Shown: positions 48,739 through 61,579, numbered from the stretch's first letter. The stretch is 64,000 nt of DNA from Anthostomella pinea (GCA_963556695.1 CAUWAG010000020.1:1860001-1924000), one strand, 5' to 3'. Notes: generated by a model not told the origin, from the sequence alone. Program-made: numbers and translations.

Positions 48739-49398
48739 TGGTTGTCGTTGTGACATCCTCTTCATCCCATCATCCGACGCCCACCCTACCGACCTATCTA
48801 GATTAGTTTGGGCGGAATTCAAAAGATCATCATGTTCAGTCGAGTGTACCCGGTTTGTGTCGTCTTGTTTCGCTGTTTGTTGGTTACTAGATTCCATTGT
48901 ATGGGAAGAAGCGGCGGCGTCTGGTCGTTCTTGGCGAGGCTCTTTGGTCGGGTATGGACAGATATCAACATGCCCGGCTCCGCGAGGAACTCTGCATCTG
49001 TTTTGGCAACTCGTTTGTCAACCATCGCCAGTGGCTGTGATGGACCAGGGGGAGACTGATGGCCCGGGAAGAATCGAGGCAAGGGGGGGAGCCTAAAGAG
49101 GTCATATATCTAATCAACATACTTTTCCAAACACGGTGATATGATAAGCATACTGATGTGTCCAACCCAGCCGAATCGTATAAAGTTTTATACATTCTAC
49201 AATAGCACCACGAGCTTGCTTTAGTCTACATACACAGCTCATCACATTTTGATATGCCATTCATACATATAGTACACCCACCCCAAAACCTTCTCTGCTC
49301 CGGGAGCACATCACGCGAAATCTCATCATAGTCGCAATTCTCCCTCATCCCACGATCACCTCGGCGTTCCCAGCTATCTCCCTATTAGCAAAGTCTAC
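48739..49398. other. Convergent intergenic region
   Basis: This lies between the 3' ends of ATG11 and the bL9m gene. It holds presumed 3' untranslated sequences only. Short frames here have no recognised features. Confidence 0.6.
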
Positions 49399-50552
49399 CT
49401 ACTCCTCAGCAACAACCTCCACAACCCGCCTCACGGGCTCCAGATCCCTGCCGGGCGATATCAACACCTCGAACGTGCCGAGCCGCTTGATGCGGTCGTC
49501 GCTGTCGCCCTCCTCGTCCAGCCCTAGGATCGTTATGGCCTCGGCCTCGAGCGCCACGCGGCTGCCCTGCGCGTCGGCCGCTAGGAGTTTCTCCTTGATC
49601 AGGGCTAGGATGTCGTTTGTGGAGACGGAGCCGAAGATGGGGGTGTGCTGTTGGGCGGGCTCGGCTTCGGGTGAGGTTGGTGTTGTAGGGGTGGTAGGAG
49701 TGGTGGTGGTGGTGGAGGAGGTGGTGGAGGTCGCAGCGTTGGCGGCGAGGGAGGGCGAGCGTGTGACTGTTGGTTCGGGGGCTGGTGTTGGCTCGGCGGG
49801 CGCGGCTGGGGCGATGGGCTTGCGGGCGAAGGTTAGGATGTCGGGGAGGAGGGTCGTGAGGAGGGCTTGGGTCTCCTCGGGCTGTGTGTTCAGCATCGTC
49901 AGCATTCCGTTCTTCATTCTTCATCATCCCACATCCTCGTGGAAAGCAAAGCTCCTCCGAGCAATAAGGAGGGACATTAATCACTCACCGGCAGTGTAAG
50001 CACCTCCTTGCGCTTATTCTTGCCCGGCATGTCCTCTCGCAGCAGTATACCATCACCTTGGGTAGTATCGTCCTCGCCGTCCACCATGGCGAGCTTGGAC
50101 CCGAACGTGCGGTCGCGCACCCCGATCGCCGCCTCCGTCAGCCCCATGTCCTTGAACCGCTGGCGCGTCATGTACTCGGCGAGCGCCTTGGGGAACCAGA
50201 AGTTGCGCATGCGGCCCGGCTTCACGCGGATGATGGCGTCTGCTCTCCCTCCCCGGGGGTGTTGTTAGTGCTTGTAACTGTCATTGCAGATGCTTCTGGG
50301 ATTGGGATTGGGGACGAAGGAGAGCATGGAATAGGTAGAGTAGAGTAGAGCAGAGAACGTACGTTTACGACCAAAGGCTGGGATGTCGGCCAGCAAGCGC
50401 ACGGGAATGCCCTGCAGGTCCTCGAGCTCGGCCTTGGTCGTCCGCGCCCGGGTCTGCGTCTGCATCAGCGAGAGCGGCGAGGGGGGCGGCTGTGCCAGGC
50501 GTCGCAGGCAGCTGATACATGTTGGCGAGCGGGCAAGGCGTGGTGTCACCAT
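49399..50552 (-). CDS. MRPL50: Mitochondrial ribosomal protein bL9m
   Basis: Component of the large subunit of the mitochondrial ribosome, homologous to bacterial L9. Three exons: 50363-50552, 49989-50239 and 49399-49911, with GT-AG introns of 123 and 77 bp; 317 aa. The start at 50552 gives a basic, acid-free leader (MVTPRLARSPTCISCLRRLA), a good mitochondrial presequence. The L9 N-domain follows: IPVRLLADIPAFGRK, then IIRVKPGRMRNFWFPKALAE and YMTRQRFKDMGLTEAAIG. A Thr/Pro-rich linker precedes the L9-like C-domain (IFGSVSTNDILALIKEKLLA, GTFEVLISPG). The symbol follows yeast Mrpl50. Reading exons without splicing gives two false smaller proteins. Confidence 0.9.
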
Positions 50553-51341
50553 TGTGTCGGTGGATCGGTTCGTGGTTCGTGGGTACTGGTTCTGAAGACG
50601 GGCAGAGCTCTCCTTTGTGAGCTTCGCGATGTTTTTTCGGCGGTCGGGTTTAAGTGGAGCGGTACTTGCCATCGGGGAATTTAGGCGAATGAGAGAGCTC
50701 CGCAGTGGATTAGGGGTCCCTCTCCTATCAACGGCCGACGACAACGACTACAGGTGTGACTTTATTTCTGCATACCTCTGTCTCGCCTGTCATACTATCG
50801 GCCTATTACTGTGGATTTGTTGGAAACTTTGTCACAATTATGGAATTAACTTGTTGAAGGAACACTCCTCGTTCTGGGATGCTTGAGCCTTGTTCCTGCA
50901 CTCTGATGAATCAAATTAAGTAGTTACCTATAGGTCACTATCTTTGAACCCCTGGTGCTTGGGTGGATTCTGTGCCATGGATCACTATGCATTGTAAAAC
51001 TCTCCTCTGTGCAAATCGAAGGATTCTCTGCTAGCTAGCGATATTTCGCTCCTCATCAGTATCTAGAAGTCAACGCTGACTGCATTACGCAGTGAATGTA
51101 TCCCATGCCTCGACCAGGTTACCATGTGGTCTAGGTGATTACCCAAATGATCACCTGGGCTATGCAACTTTTCCAGCGCCAAATGAATGAAATAAGTGCC
51201 CGGGTGATGCTTTTCCCACTCCCAGTTCTGTTTTTGACCGTATGGTCACCCTGCCCGTGGAAAGGAGGCTTTCGGTCCGACGGTCCCTTGACAGGCTCAA
51301 CCTTAACTCACGAGTCCTATCATCTGAGGTTCTTGGCGTGG

Positions 51342-52500
51342 CTAAATTTCCCCATTTTGTGCTTTGCGTCGCCACTCGAGCGCGGTTGCCTCATCCCATT
51401 GAGTCCGTTGAGCCGAGCATCGTTGGTCCAGTGAACGTCCTCCGTCCTCCAGGTATGCCTCCCAGTCCTTGTCGCCCCAATCCCATGTCTTCTCGCTCAT
51501 CGCTTTGGGGTCCTCTTGGAAGCGGACACTTGACCATTCTTTGTTGGTCAGTGGACGCCAGCCCGGTCCTCCTACCTGGAGATTTACGAGATCGGCCTCA
51601 CTCAAGGGTGTCTGGTCAACGAATTTCATCCACTCTCGATGGATGCAACGCGTCTTCGATCCGCAGCTCCATGAGTATAGTTGTTCGACGCCGACCAGAT
51701 GCGAGAACAGGACTGGGCGTGGAGGTTCCGTGGACTCGTAACCATAGCCTTCGAGTTGCCATTTTTCGAAACAGTGACAAGTATCACCCGAGACGCCCTT
51801 GCGGCCCTGAGGACAGTTGAGGCCAGAGATTTTAGACCATGCTGTGGAAGTGAAAGTTGGCTAACCGTACAAGAAGCTCGGAAATGGGGGACTTACCGTC
51901 AAACAGGATGGGCGGATATGCGAATTGATGGCCCGCTACCTCACTGATCTTACCCCGTGAGAAGTTCTGCCAGTAGGCATCAAATAATCCTTGGTACGGT
52001 GGCTCACATAGCAGCGCTCCATATTTGCCTGGTAATCGATGGAAAAGGTTGAGACAGACCTCTTGCATCAAGAAGTTCCGCCGTCTTCGTGCCAACTCGG
52101 TGGGCGTTTCGGGGACGATTGCATGGCGTTCATGATATGCATCTGCGTTGTCGACCGCGATCACATAATCCAGTGCCTCGTTGAGTCGAGGCAAGTTGTA
52201 GGCGGTCTGCATCCGGAAGAGTCCCAAATCGTATTCCTGGTGGTGCATGAAGTCTTCGATGAATTTCTCGACACCTGCCCTCTCCAGCGGATCCACTTGG
52301 CGCGATTCAATGACCATCACGCTCAGCTTGTAGTCGCGAGGATTTGCAAGTTGTTGAAATATCTGTGCTTTTGAGATGTGATGCGCGCTTCCCTTGAATG
52401 CATTGTAGGTCTTCTTGCATGTAAGCAACAAGGAGTGCACGCCCTCGAGGTCCGTAAAGCCGAAGATAGCCACGAGGGTCTCGGTCGCTAGTTTCTCCAT
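51342..52500 (-). CDS. F-box domain protein
   Basis: Probable substrate adaptor of an SCF ubiquitin ligase. Two exons, 51897-52500 and 51342-51841, with a 55-bp GT-AG intron; 367 aa. The degenerate F-box is at the N-terminus (LATETLVAIFGFTDLEGVHS, LLLTCKKTYNAF). The rest has no repeat domain (no LRR or WD40) and resembles fungal F-box proteins of unknown target, with Trp-rich segments near the end (TWDWGDKDWEAYLED). Without splicing, the first exon would read into a stop soon after the donor. The 5' flank contains a 7-bp tandem repeat (52568-52618). Confidence 0.8.
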
Positions 52501-52567
52501 GTTGCAGATGGTGGTCGGTTGTGTATGTGGTCGGCGCGACTGGTGGACGGTGGTAGATGGTAGATGA

Positions 52568-52618
52568 TGGGTAATGGGTAATGGGTAATGGGTAATGGGT
52601 AATGGGTCATGGGTAATG
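52568..52618. repeat. GGGTAAT tandem repeat (7-bp unit)
   Basis: About seven head-to-tail copies of GGGTAAT, one reading GGGTCAT, lie just upstream of the F-box gene. It is surrounded by further GGTAGAT/GGTGGAT-like words to about 52680. It is a minisatellite in the promoter or leader of that gene, not a telomeric TTAGGG array. Confidence 0.9.
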
Positions 52619-55600
52619 GTGATTGGTGGGTGATAGTGAATGATGGTAGATGGTAGATGGTGATGGTGGTGGATGGTGGGTGGTCAAGCTGTTGGAATGA
52701 GACTGGGCCAGATCACCTTGTCCTAGGGATTAGTCCAGAGAAGGTTGTTTGGAGCAGATAAAGGATCGATGCTTCTTCCTCTGCAGACGGTTCGTCTCGT
52801 GAATGCCGTGGGTGGTCTTGGAGAAGCAGTGAGGCCATTGCCTGAGGTAGATACAAAGGGAAGGCAGGTGCCCAGTGACCAGATGGTGATGGTGACCGAG
52901 GCAGCTACAGTCCACCCTTCCTAGTTTCCGTTTGTGCATTAGGGTTATTGTAATGCAAGTTTGAGCACCACGGGGTTATGATTCCTACTCTGCAAGTACT
53001 TACGTACCTAGCTAGTCAGCCTCTCAGCTGGGAAGACCCAAGATTATCACTTGTCATTCCGAATGAGAATTAGTTATATGCAGAGGGCTGAATGTCGTCG
53101 ATGATACCAGAAGGGTTGACATTTACAATATCTCTACACGATTTACCAGCTTGATGAGGAGGTGTGCTGAGGCTTTTGAGGAACCAGTCTACCAAAACCA
53201 CTTCTCTGGTGGCAACTGCTGCCCATGCCCGACCTCACTGGGCACCAAAGCAGCCCTTCTCACCCCGTATCCAACGAGTAAAAATCAGTCCAAGAGCTGA
53301 AGCAAGCAATTTTAGCAGGCTAGGAGTACACATCAAGGGGAGCCGCCGCTGCCGCGCTTGTCCCATCGGTCTTCCACTACTCAACGAGGTTCGTTTCACT
53401 ATCGACGTTAGTATAGTTGTTCGTGATCGCAAAGTGCTATTCGCTGAACTTGGCCGGCATGACCGCATTGGCGTCCCCACCACTTCTCGTCGTGAGCAGC
53501 AGACATAGCTGCTTCGTGATGGCACCCGAATCCACGTCCAGCTGAAAGAACATCGGCTACGCGGCTGCTCGCTGAGGCCGTCGCGTACTTTGGCGAGTCC
53601 GCACTGCTCTGCGAGACGACTACTTCTTCAACCCAGCTGTTAGGGCCTGCCTGGTAACCGGTTAGCAGAATACTTTGCTCTTGCTCCGATCTCTCTAGCC
53701 TGCTGATGCATGTTGAGGCTTACTCGTAGAAAATCATCGTGTAACTCATGTTCGCGTAGGTTAGCATGCGATGCCGGTAATGGTGTCTCTCCCGTAGATC
53801 CCGATCGCTCTATTGACCTCGTACGCGACATACATATACTGCCCCAGCAGGTGCACAGCCAGATGTCTCGGATCCGCCTCTATGGGCGCGGTCACAGACT
53901 GAACCTCCTCAGCGGCCTCTGTCTCGCTGCCGTATAAATGTGCGCGTATATTGACGATGCTAATCGTTGCTGAGCGAGTAATACAATTTAACGGTAGTTA
54001 GAGTAGGTCAGCAGCTTGGTAAGTCCGCAACTTAAGGAGGCGAGAAGGCTTTATATGCGTATCATGCCGACTAAATCGGGCAACTGGGGCTGTAATCTGA
54101 CATGCGAGTCCACCGACCACATGTCTGCGCTGGTGTCCATGCAGTGATATGGACGATCGCATCCACACGGCATTGCCCCTAGAATGATGTACGTGTACAT
54201 GAACATCTTGCGAGCATCATGGATTCAGGAAGCTCGACGGAGCGCACCACACTTGACTCCCCAAAGCAATATATCTGGCTGCTAGGATCACCAACGAGAT
54301 GACAGGGCCATTCAAGGGATATGGAGGGGATACGCCTCCTGATCTTTCACTGCTTCTTACATCATCGCCAACGAAGACTTCGTCATCTCAACACAGTCCC
54401 GAGTACAAGGCCCTTCACAATACTTTGATGTGTATTAAGCGGTTTGATTTAGCTGCTGTTTTTGCCTCGGCTTCGACGTAAACTAGACAAAGGCCTGGTT
54501 ACGGCGTCTTGTTGCTGGCCGCCAAATCCAGATTGGGAACTAAGGACTCAGGCAGCCGGCTAGGGGTCGACAATTCTGTGGTTTCCGGGCTGAACATGGG
54601 CAAAGAAAATTCCCACTTGAAGCTTGTCACATTTGATTGCAATCCAATGGGATGCAATATAGAGGAGACAGAAAAAGGTGTGTATCGACCTTTGATGCTC
54701 CAGAGAACCGAGAAGATCCCATTCCACTTGCTAAGTTACTTGCTAACGGTGCCAATGTCAAAGCCAAAGTTGCTTCTGAGCAGCAGTGGCCAGCCATCCT
54801 AGTCTTCCAGGAGCCGTCAAGAAAAAGTGGCCAAATGGAGCCCCCTTCTTCGCTTCACAGTGCTAGTTGGTCTCAATGAGTTGATGTTAGCGACTTTATT
54901 TAGGGCATTGGCGATCCGTTGAGGGCAACAAAGATACCAGAGACCACAGTGGTCAATCCCTGAGGTCTATACATTGAAAACTAGCTGAAGCCGTTGGATG
55001 GGTTTCTAGACAAGAAAAGCAGACCCATCAATCTGGCTATGTTGCCTGACTGAAAGGATGGAACCTGGCAAGGCGACATAAGTCATATTGGATGGTGCCT
55101 GGCACATTCACTGCAGGTGATGAGTGCTTGCAAGTGAATGCACCCTAAAGTGCATACCTTACAGCACAAGTCAACTGTACAAACGAGCTGAGCGCCTGGT
55201 TATCTGCTCCGCACTCCAGTCGCTTAGATGTTGTGCCCACAGCAACGACCATCCGAGCAGAATCTTCCGACCTTCGTTCACCAGGCCGCAGGTCCATCAA
55301 CTTTCCACCAATTCTTCGCACTTTCCTTATCACCGCCCGATCTACAACAGCTGCATCGCTTAACTCTCCCACAACTTTGCACTTAACTTTCTTTCTTTTT
55401 ATTTTCGCTTCTTCTGAGCCCATACGAGCGCATGCTGGCGGAGCTTCTCGTTGCGATCTCCTTCCTTACAGACAACCCCTGCCATGTGCACGCAACGCTG
55501 CGCGCGTCCAAAGCACTGAACCACGTGTTTCCAGGCAGCACGCGCAGACTTGCAAAGATGCATATTCCCTGTGAGTTATGCTCGACCCGACCGACTACAA

Positions 55601-56530
55601 GCCTGTATCATCCTGAGAGACTTGCGACTGACGTGTGTCTGAAGTACTGGACGATTCCTAGTCAAGGCGAGCGGAAGGTGGCGAGGAGGCTGTGAAGGGG
55701 ATGGGGAGGATGGGAATGGATGGGATGTGAAGCTTACAATCAGTGGTTCCCATGAGCATGCCTCTGCCGCCGGCTTTGTCGCCGGCTCTGGGCCTCCAGC
55801 TGAACCTTTCGAGGCAGGGGGGCGCTTCCTGGTGGTATTCCTCACGATGTTCACTGGCAAGATCTGCACAGCATGAGGCCAACCGCCAGGACCCTAGACT
55901 CCGACAACCGCAACAAGGCCATGCAGTACATCGGATTCACCAGCTGTTGCTGAGTCCGCTCCTGTTAGCGAGGACACCGTCTTAAGGTTGAAGATGCTGT
56001 CGTATTCCCCGAAACGCATTACGGCTTACGCTTCCTTCGTTGCAGCGGGTTTGGGTTAACCTGTGCCGCCTGCTCATCCTTTTCCCTGCTATCAACGAGG
56101 TAGGAAATGGATGGCTCTATTACGCTCATCCGCCCGCCTGCTTGGCGCCACACCAATCAAAGAGCTTGACATGGGATATCGTTGTCGGAATGGATTCGAA
56201 ATACCTAGAACCCAATCCGGGGGTTCGCGGGAGGTTCCTCTGGTCCCTAAGCGAGACGCAAAAGTCTATGGCGACAACGGTCTAAAGTTGGAATGTGGTC
56301 CGCCTTCCAGGTCGTTGCCCTGCGGCGAGGAGCATATGGCTCGTGGCGTCCTCTTCTGCTGTGGAGGCCTCTTCCCAGAACACCTGGTCCGCAGTCACTG
56401 ATGGGACGAAAGACATCGCGTCGATGCGTGGTATTGCTGGCAACACTGTTCGCGGCGCCTACTCCCGGTCTCGATGGAACTTACAGCCATGAGAATGCTT
56501 CCAACTTCCCGTTCTCCTAGAGTATGACCG

Positions 56531-56544
56531 AATTCTCGGATATG
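56531..56544. repeat. Target-site duplication of SINE copy 2 (14 bp)
   Basis: The 14-mer AATTCTCGGATATG is present here and perfectly repeated at 57091-57104. The two copies abut the SINE ends exactly. Confidence 0.93.
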
Positions 56545-57090
56545 ATTGATTGTATTTATCGTGGGTGCAGTCCCTCCATAGGGCAAACCACGCCTCCCAG
56601 AGCCATTGCATCGCAAGGTTATAGAGGTGTCAGTCTAGATGCATTCAGATCCGCGCACGAGCCTATCCTCGCTGTAGCGGTACCAACCTGGAGTGACCAG
56701 ATGGTTTTAGTCAATACCCAAACACGATTCCCTCAGAAAAACCTCCTGTCCAGTGACTAAGCGACCCAGTGAACCTCAGTCCTCTGGTGTATACATCGTT
56801 CCAGTAGCCGTTCGATATATGTCGCATTGGTGGGTAAAGTAGGTATTTGTTATCTACTGGCGAGGGAAACCACAAGGGGAAAAACCTCGCAGGAGTGGGT
56901 ATTGTGGAGACAAGCTGTTTGGCTATCGGGCTCTGCGATAAGGGGCCTCTCCACTGTCGTGTGCTGGTTGTCGACTCGCACAAGCCGGGTCAGAAGGGGG
57001 CCATAGCAGGATTCGAACCCACTTGTTCTCGTCGCCCACCGCACAAACGAGAACACAACCAGGCGCATTTGACCATTGCGCCATACGGCC
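56545..57090 (-). mobile_element. tRNA-derived SINE, copy 2 (full length)
   Basis: The same element as 9571-10137, in the opposite orientation. The tRNA-like head occupies 56999-57090, with the A-box-like and B-box sequences identical to copy 1. The body is about 95% identical by eye, and many differences are C/T or G/A. The 3' end (56545-56632) is the LINE-shared block but ends in ATACAATCAAT instead of the (AAAC)n run. The element begins at base one of the head, directly after the 14-bp duplication, so it is full length. The perfect duplication suggests a fairly recent insertion. Confidence 0.92.
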
Positions 57091-58487
57091 AATTCTCGGA
57101 TATGGTTTCGTGGTTGCGGACGAAGCCGGGATCGATTTTGACAGCAGCAACGATTGAGCCCGAGGACGACTGGGAGGGCGAGGAGTCTAGCGAAGAAGAC
57201 AAACAACCGTAGCCAGACCAGGTCTGAACTCATGGCTGCACAGGTCGCACCCCCCTACAGCCATGAGGATGCTTGCGATGGAATCATGAGATGTAGACCC
57301 CTCGACCACCGGCCTCGACACCGCGACTCCTCCCACCTCGGGCCCCAACCACGACTCCTGTCATTGGCACCGAGTCAAGTATGCAGAAGACGGATTTTCC
57401 CCGCCCGAAACACCGTCAGAGAGAGCACAGACGGTTCGAACCACCTTGAAGTGCCGCGCCTCACCGGCGATGACTGCGACAGCCCATTCTATGACTACCA
57501 GGCCGCATTGGGGAATTGTAGGCGGCTGACGACGAACCAGCCGCTGAAGATTTACGATCGCCAAGCATGAAGCAGTCGCTAGCATCGCAGTCCGCGACAA
57601 TGACAACTCGCAACATGCGAGGTTTCTCCGCTGGCTGGTCGGCTTTGACGAAGATTACAGTTTGGAGCACGGACTGCCAAAGATCCTCCCTCCAGTGTAG
57701 CTACAAAGGCGATAAGAAGGGGATGGAAAAGCCTTATTCCCCTTATTTGTGGAACTCGAATATTCATGGCGACATCCTCATAGCATACAAGGCCACATGA
57801 AACCGAACCCGGCTCAATGGGCTGGGGATCTGCCGCGAAGGACGACAAGGGCGCAAACGCGAAGAAGCGGCAGCAACCCCTCATCATTTCATCATTCACG
57901 AGGCCGAAAACGATATATTCCAGCCGCCATCCAAGGTATAAAGCTGGAAACTAGGCCAGTTGGCCCAAAACAGACACCTGGCCTCCGGGCACTTAGAGGC
58001 TACGGAACGGCTGGCCGATATCTGCGCTTTAGCTGAGGAGAATGCAAAGCAAATGGGTAGCTGGCTCCACGTCGGTGATTGCAATTCATTGGCCTGTAAA
58101 CTGCCGCTGGATTTGGTGAAGACTTCATTGGCTATTTACCCTGGTAGACTTGGGAGTACGGCTGACCCATCCTGCCCTGTTCTTTTGATACGAGGGCGGG
58201 TCATTGCAACGGGGCCAACTGGTTATGAGACCTCTTCGCACAAGAGTAGAAGTAACCAAGAATCTGAATCGTCGGGGAATGTCAGTTGATCCAAATCGTT
58301 CATCTGTTTTGGATATCAGGTTCGGATGGTGCAACGACATGGAGCAACGCAACACAATCATGGCGATGCTAAACATGTTGCATGAAGAGGCGCGTCACGA
58401 CTCAGGTCTGGCTTTCTCTACCTTACAACGCTTCCCAACCGCAAAGGAGGAGGAGCAAATCACAGCAAAAAGAAACAACCTTAATAC

Positions 58488-58568
58488 CTCTCGATCGGGG
58501 CATCGAACCCCGGTCTCCCCCGAGCTGCACACGACAAGCCGGCATCTTGACCACTGGACGAATCGAGA
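58488..58568 (-). tRNA. tRNA-Asp(GUC)-like sequence, probably defective
   Basis: On the minus strand, 81 nt fold partly as a tRNA: a perfect 7-bp acceptor stem (TCTCGAT with ATCGAGA), D-arm words CAGTGGTCAA, anticodon-loop TTGTC giving anticodon GTC (Asp), and a perfect T arm CGGGG-TTCGATG-CCCCG. A T5 run about 20 bp downstream could terminate polymerase III. However, the 3' strand of the anticodon stem does not pair with CCGGC, and about eight extra bases (near GTGTGCAG) follow the anticodon. It is therefore either an intron-containing tRNA with a changed stem or a pseudogene. Confidence 0.55.
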
Positions 58569-59637
58569 TATGAGGAGCCAAGCAGTTGACTGCTCAACTT
58601 GTTGATGGGATTGCCAGGAAAGAGCATCTACTTAGTGAAGAAGCGATGATCCCACCCGCAGGATGTGTCGAAGCAGGAGAACTCACTTCCGGCGATGAGT
58701 CAACGGGATTTAAGGTTCTGGCTGCCACGTTCCTTCCTCATAATCTGTTGTTAGACCATCTGTTGGCATATCTGTGGCTGCTGCGGACTGGTGGTGTCCA
58801 TGCAAGCCCAAGGAAGGCACGTCGAAGCGATGTGCTGGATAGCGGAACGTGACTGCCAACTAAAATTCTGACATCTGGAGTACCTTGATTCTTATGCTGC
58901 TGCGTCGGACACGTCCTGGGTTTTCATTCTGTTATCCCACGTGTTGAACTGTCGAAGTAGGTGCTGGACCTTGTCGACATCAGCAGGGCAGGGGCCATTG
59001 CCAAGTGTTTGAAGCCCATTTGATACTGACAATTTCGGTCGAAGGCAGCCAGCCTCTTCCCAAAAGCCAAGAGCAAAAAGCCAGACCGTGAGGCCAAGTG
59101 CACGCAGGCAGCTGTCTAACTGTTGTCCAGATGCTCGAGTTCTTGCAAACGCGGTAGTCTTGTGAATGTACGGTGGAGACCGAGAACCGGGGAAAAGGGG
59201 GGAAGAAGCCTTACCCCAAGTGGCAAACAAAACACGGGTTTGAAACGCCACCAATTAATTGACTTATGATTATATCTTACTATGAGCGATTGGGATCATT
59301 TGCGATCTCACCGTACGTCATAACACTGCGCCCTGAGGAATGGGGTCCTGCTCCTGTGGGATTCGATCTACGCAGCATCTAGATGGCAAGACTCAGCTGG
59401 ACCCCGAATCCTTTGCTCGGCAGACCCTGATGGATTTGCCACTTGGCACCAACACCCAAATCTATTTTGGTCGATTCCTTCAAACGTCAGGATGCCAGAT
59501 TTCCGCCGAAGCAACCTGGCAAGAACGGACTTCTTCAACTTCGACGTCTACATCATCTCCTCGCGCTCACCGAGCGTTTCGAACTCTCGACATTCGCCAC
59601 TGCATCCACCAAGCAGTCCTCATCGCGAACTCCTAAG

Positions 59638-60540
59638 ATGCTAGTACCGCGACGGGCCACATTTGCCATCGAACTGGGGCTTTACCCCCTCGTCATCGCC
59701 GCGATCGTCCTGGTCATATCGAAACACTGGCGACGGAAGAACGTGGAATGGCTCGCCCCCGGCGTCCCCATCATCATAATGTCGGCGATGCGTATCGCAA
59801 GCGCTTCGCTTGGCCTGGCGTCAGATGGAGTGCCCTCGAGACCCGATCTTTTAGCCCAGTCTGCTAGGATCGACACCGTGCTCATAGGTCCGCTGGTGTT
59901 GACCCTCGTCGGTCTGCTCAAGGCAGCGTAAGTCGCCCAACCATCGAGGTCCCGGTCCTTGAACTGGCCTGCTTGAGTGATTCGTGCTCACGGATATCCC
60001 AGGAACGCCCCTGTGCCGAGCGGATACCGCTCACCGTACATCATCCCCATGCAAATCGTCGGTGTGATGGGCGCAGTATTGGCCGGGGTCGGCAGTGTTC
60101 AGGTCTTTGGAGGTGCGTCGACGGACGGGCTGCAGGCCACAGGTCACACCTTGATGCGCACCGGTGTCCTCGCCCTGCTGATTCCGGTGTACCTCCTGAC
60201 GATCGGACTGGCCGTCGCTTCGCTATACAACGTATCCTTCCGGTTCTACCGCACCGAGACGAACATGATAGTGTGTCTGCTGTCCTGTACGCCTTTCGTA
60301 CTGGTCCGAATCGTCTACTCAACCATCTCGCTGTTCGCGAGCGAAGGTTCGGTGTTTAGGCTACTCACGGAAGACACGGGTGCTGTTGGGCTTCATTTTG
60401 CTATGGTGGTTCTTGTTGAATTGGTCGTCACTTTCAATGTGTGCGTTACGGGAATGCTGGCGGCGGGACTGAAGGGCGAAATTGACCCTCCCGTCGATCT
60501 GAAGGAGCTGAACGATATAATTAGTGTCAAAGCCATATGA
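59638..60540 (+). CDS. DUF7702-type multi-pass membrane protein
   Basis: A fungal membrane protein of about seven helices, function unknown. Two exons, 59638-59927 and 60003-60540, with a 75-bp intron (GTAAGT to ATCCCAG); 275 aa. Helices are visible at LYPLVIAAIVLVISKHW, PGVPIIIMSAMRIASASLGL, VLIGPLVLTLVGLL, IVGVMGAVLAGVGSVQVFGG, LALLIPVYLLTIGLAVASLY, CLLSCTPFVLVRIVYSTISL and FAMVVLVELVVTFNVCVTGM. The VRIVYSTIS segment and overall layout agree with DUF7702 proteins as I recall them. The short cytosolic tail ends in LKELNDIISVKAI. Confidence 0.75.
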
Positions 60541-61579
60541 TGTAGGATATAGATCAATGCATATATCATAGTATCATTTACTCATAACGACTCTGAACTA
60601 CTCACGCAGCTCAACATGTCTTCCAATCCACCTATGTGGACAAAAACTCCATCTGACAGACTACCGTTGTAGACAACCTCGCGGGGGTCACAATCGCCCC
60701 CGTGCTCTCCAAAACCCTCCAAGGGTCGTCCAGTCGTGCTTCATCGAAGCGGATAATGTCCCAATTTACCACAGATGCAGCTCGACCTCAAGGACAGGGT
60801 ATTGTTTCGTAACAAGGCCCATGCCAACGGACAATGGGTAGAAGCGAAAATGCTGAAGAGGTTTGACATATTGAGAGGGCAATGGGGCCGTAACCGACAA
60901 TACACAGCCTTGCATAGCAAGCCCTTGTCGCATTATTTCTCTTTACCCGATCGGTAGGCGGTATGTTGAAAGAGGACAGGTTGAAAGAGCATATGCGTAC
61001 CTTAGATGGCATGTGCAACAGCGCGATGCCACGCAACGTGGCCTCCCAATATGAACCCACCTGGCGCAAATGGGCATTCCATCGTGATCCTCTATTAGTG
61101 TGCTATCATGCGGTCACGAAGGCCCAGTAAGTAAACAGGGATGTTAGTGATTTTGGAAGTGTCCCCTTTTCAAAGGATTCAGTGGATAGCAAGAACGGGG
61201 CAAGACACTATTTTAGGAATGGTTGAAGAGCTTGACAATAAAAATAGGTCGTATATGTACCACTCTGTGCCTGCTGCCTTCTTCCTGCTGTCTGCTTAGC
61301 TCACCCGCCACCCGGACCGTCCGCAGTAACCGGAGAATCCGATCCTTTCGCCGTTCCAGGTCCTGTACGGTCGCCCATATCAGTATTAATTGATTATATC
61401 AAGGTGGGAGGTTGGTTCAGTCATAGCATTTCAATTATTACTTCCTGAACATTGCAGCACGAAAAATTCTCGTTATACCTTCCACAGCGCTTCAAGCGCA
61501 AAGCGCACCGCCCACCAAACGACGACAAGCCACAACATCCAGTCAGAGAACTTCTTGTTGACCATTGCTGCGAGACAAA
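60541..61579. other. Intergenic region
   Basis: No gene supported. It contains the presumed promoter of the secreted-protein gene at 61580. Confidence 0.55.

Larger units (their letters stand above)
52501..59637. other. Seven-kilobase gene-poor region with SINE and tRNA-like locus
   Basis: No protein gene can be supported. Short frames near 54299-54880 and 57154-57570 are the most coding-like, but they have no complete structure. The region holds a tandem repeat (52568-52618), the second SINE (56545-57090) and a tRNA-Asp-like sequence (58488-58568). It looks like an accessory or decaying segment. Confidence 0.5.

Noticed and set aside
49475..49999. 174-codon plus-strand frame rich in Val and Gly
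   Set aside because: It is the antisense of the Thr/Pro-rich linker of the bL9m gene.
52568..52618. Interstitial telomere repeat
   Set aside because: The unit is GGGTAAT, not TTAGGG, in either orientation.
57154..57570. 138-codon plus-strand gene beside SINE copy 2
   Set aside because: No domain, no splice support, composition not clearly coding, and overlapping frames on the other strand.
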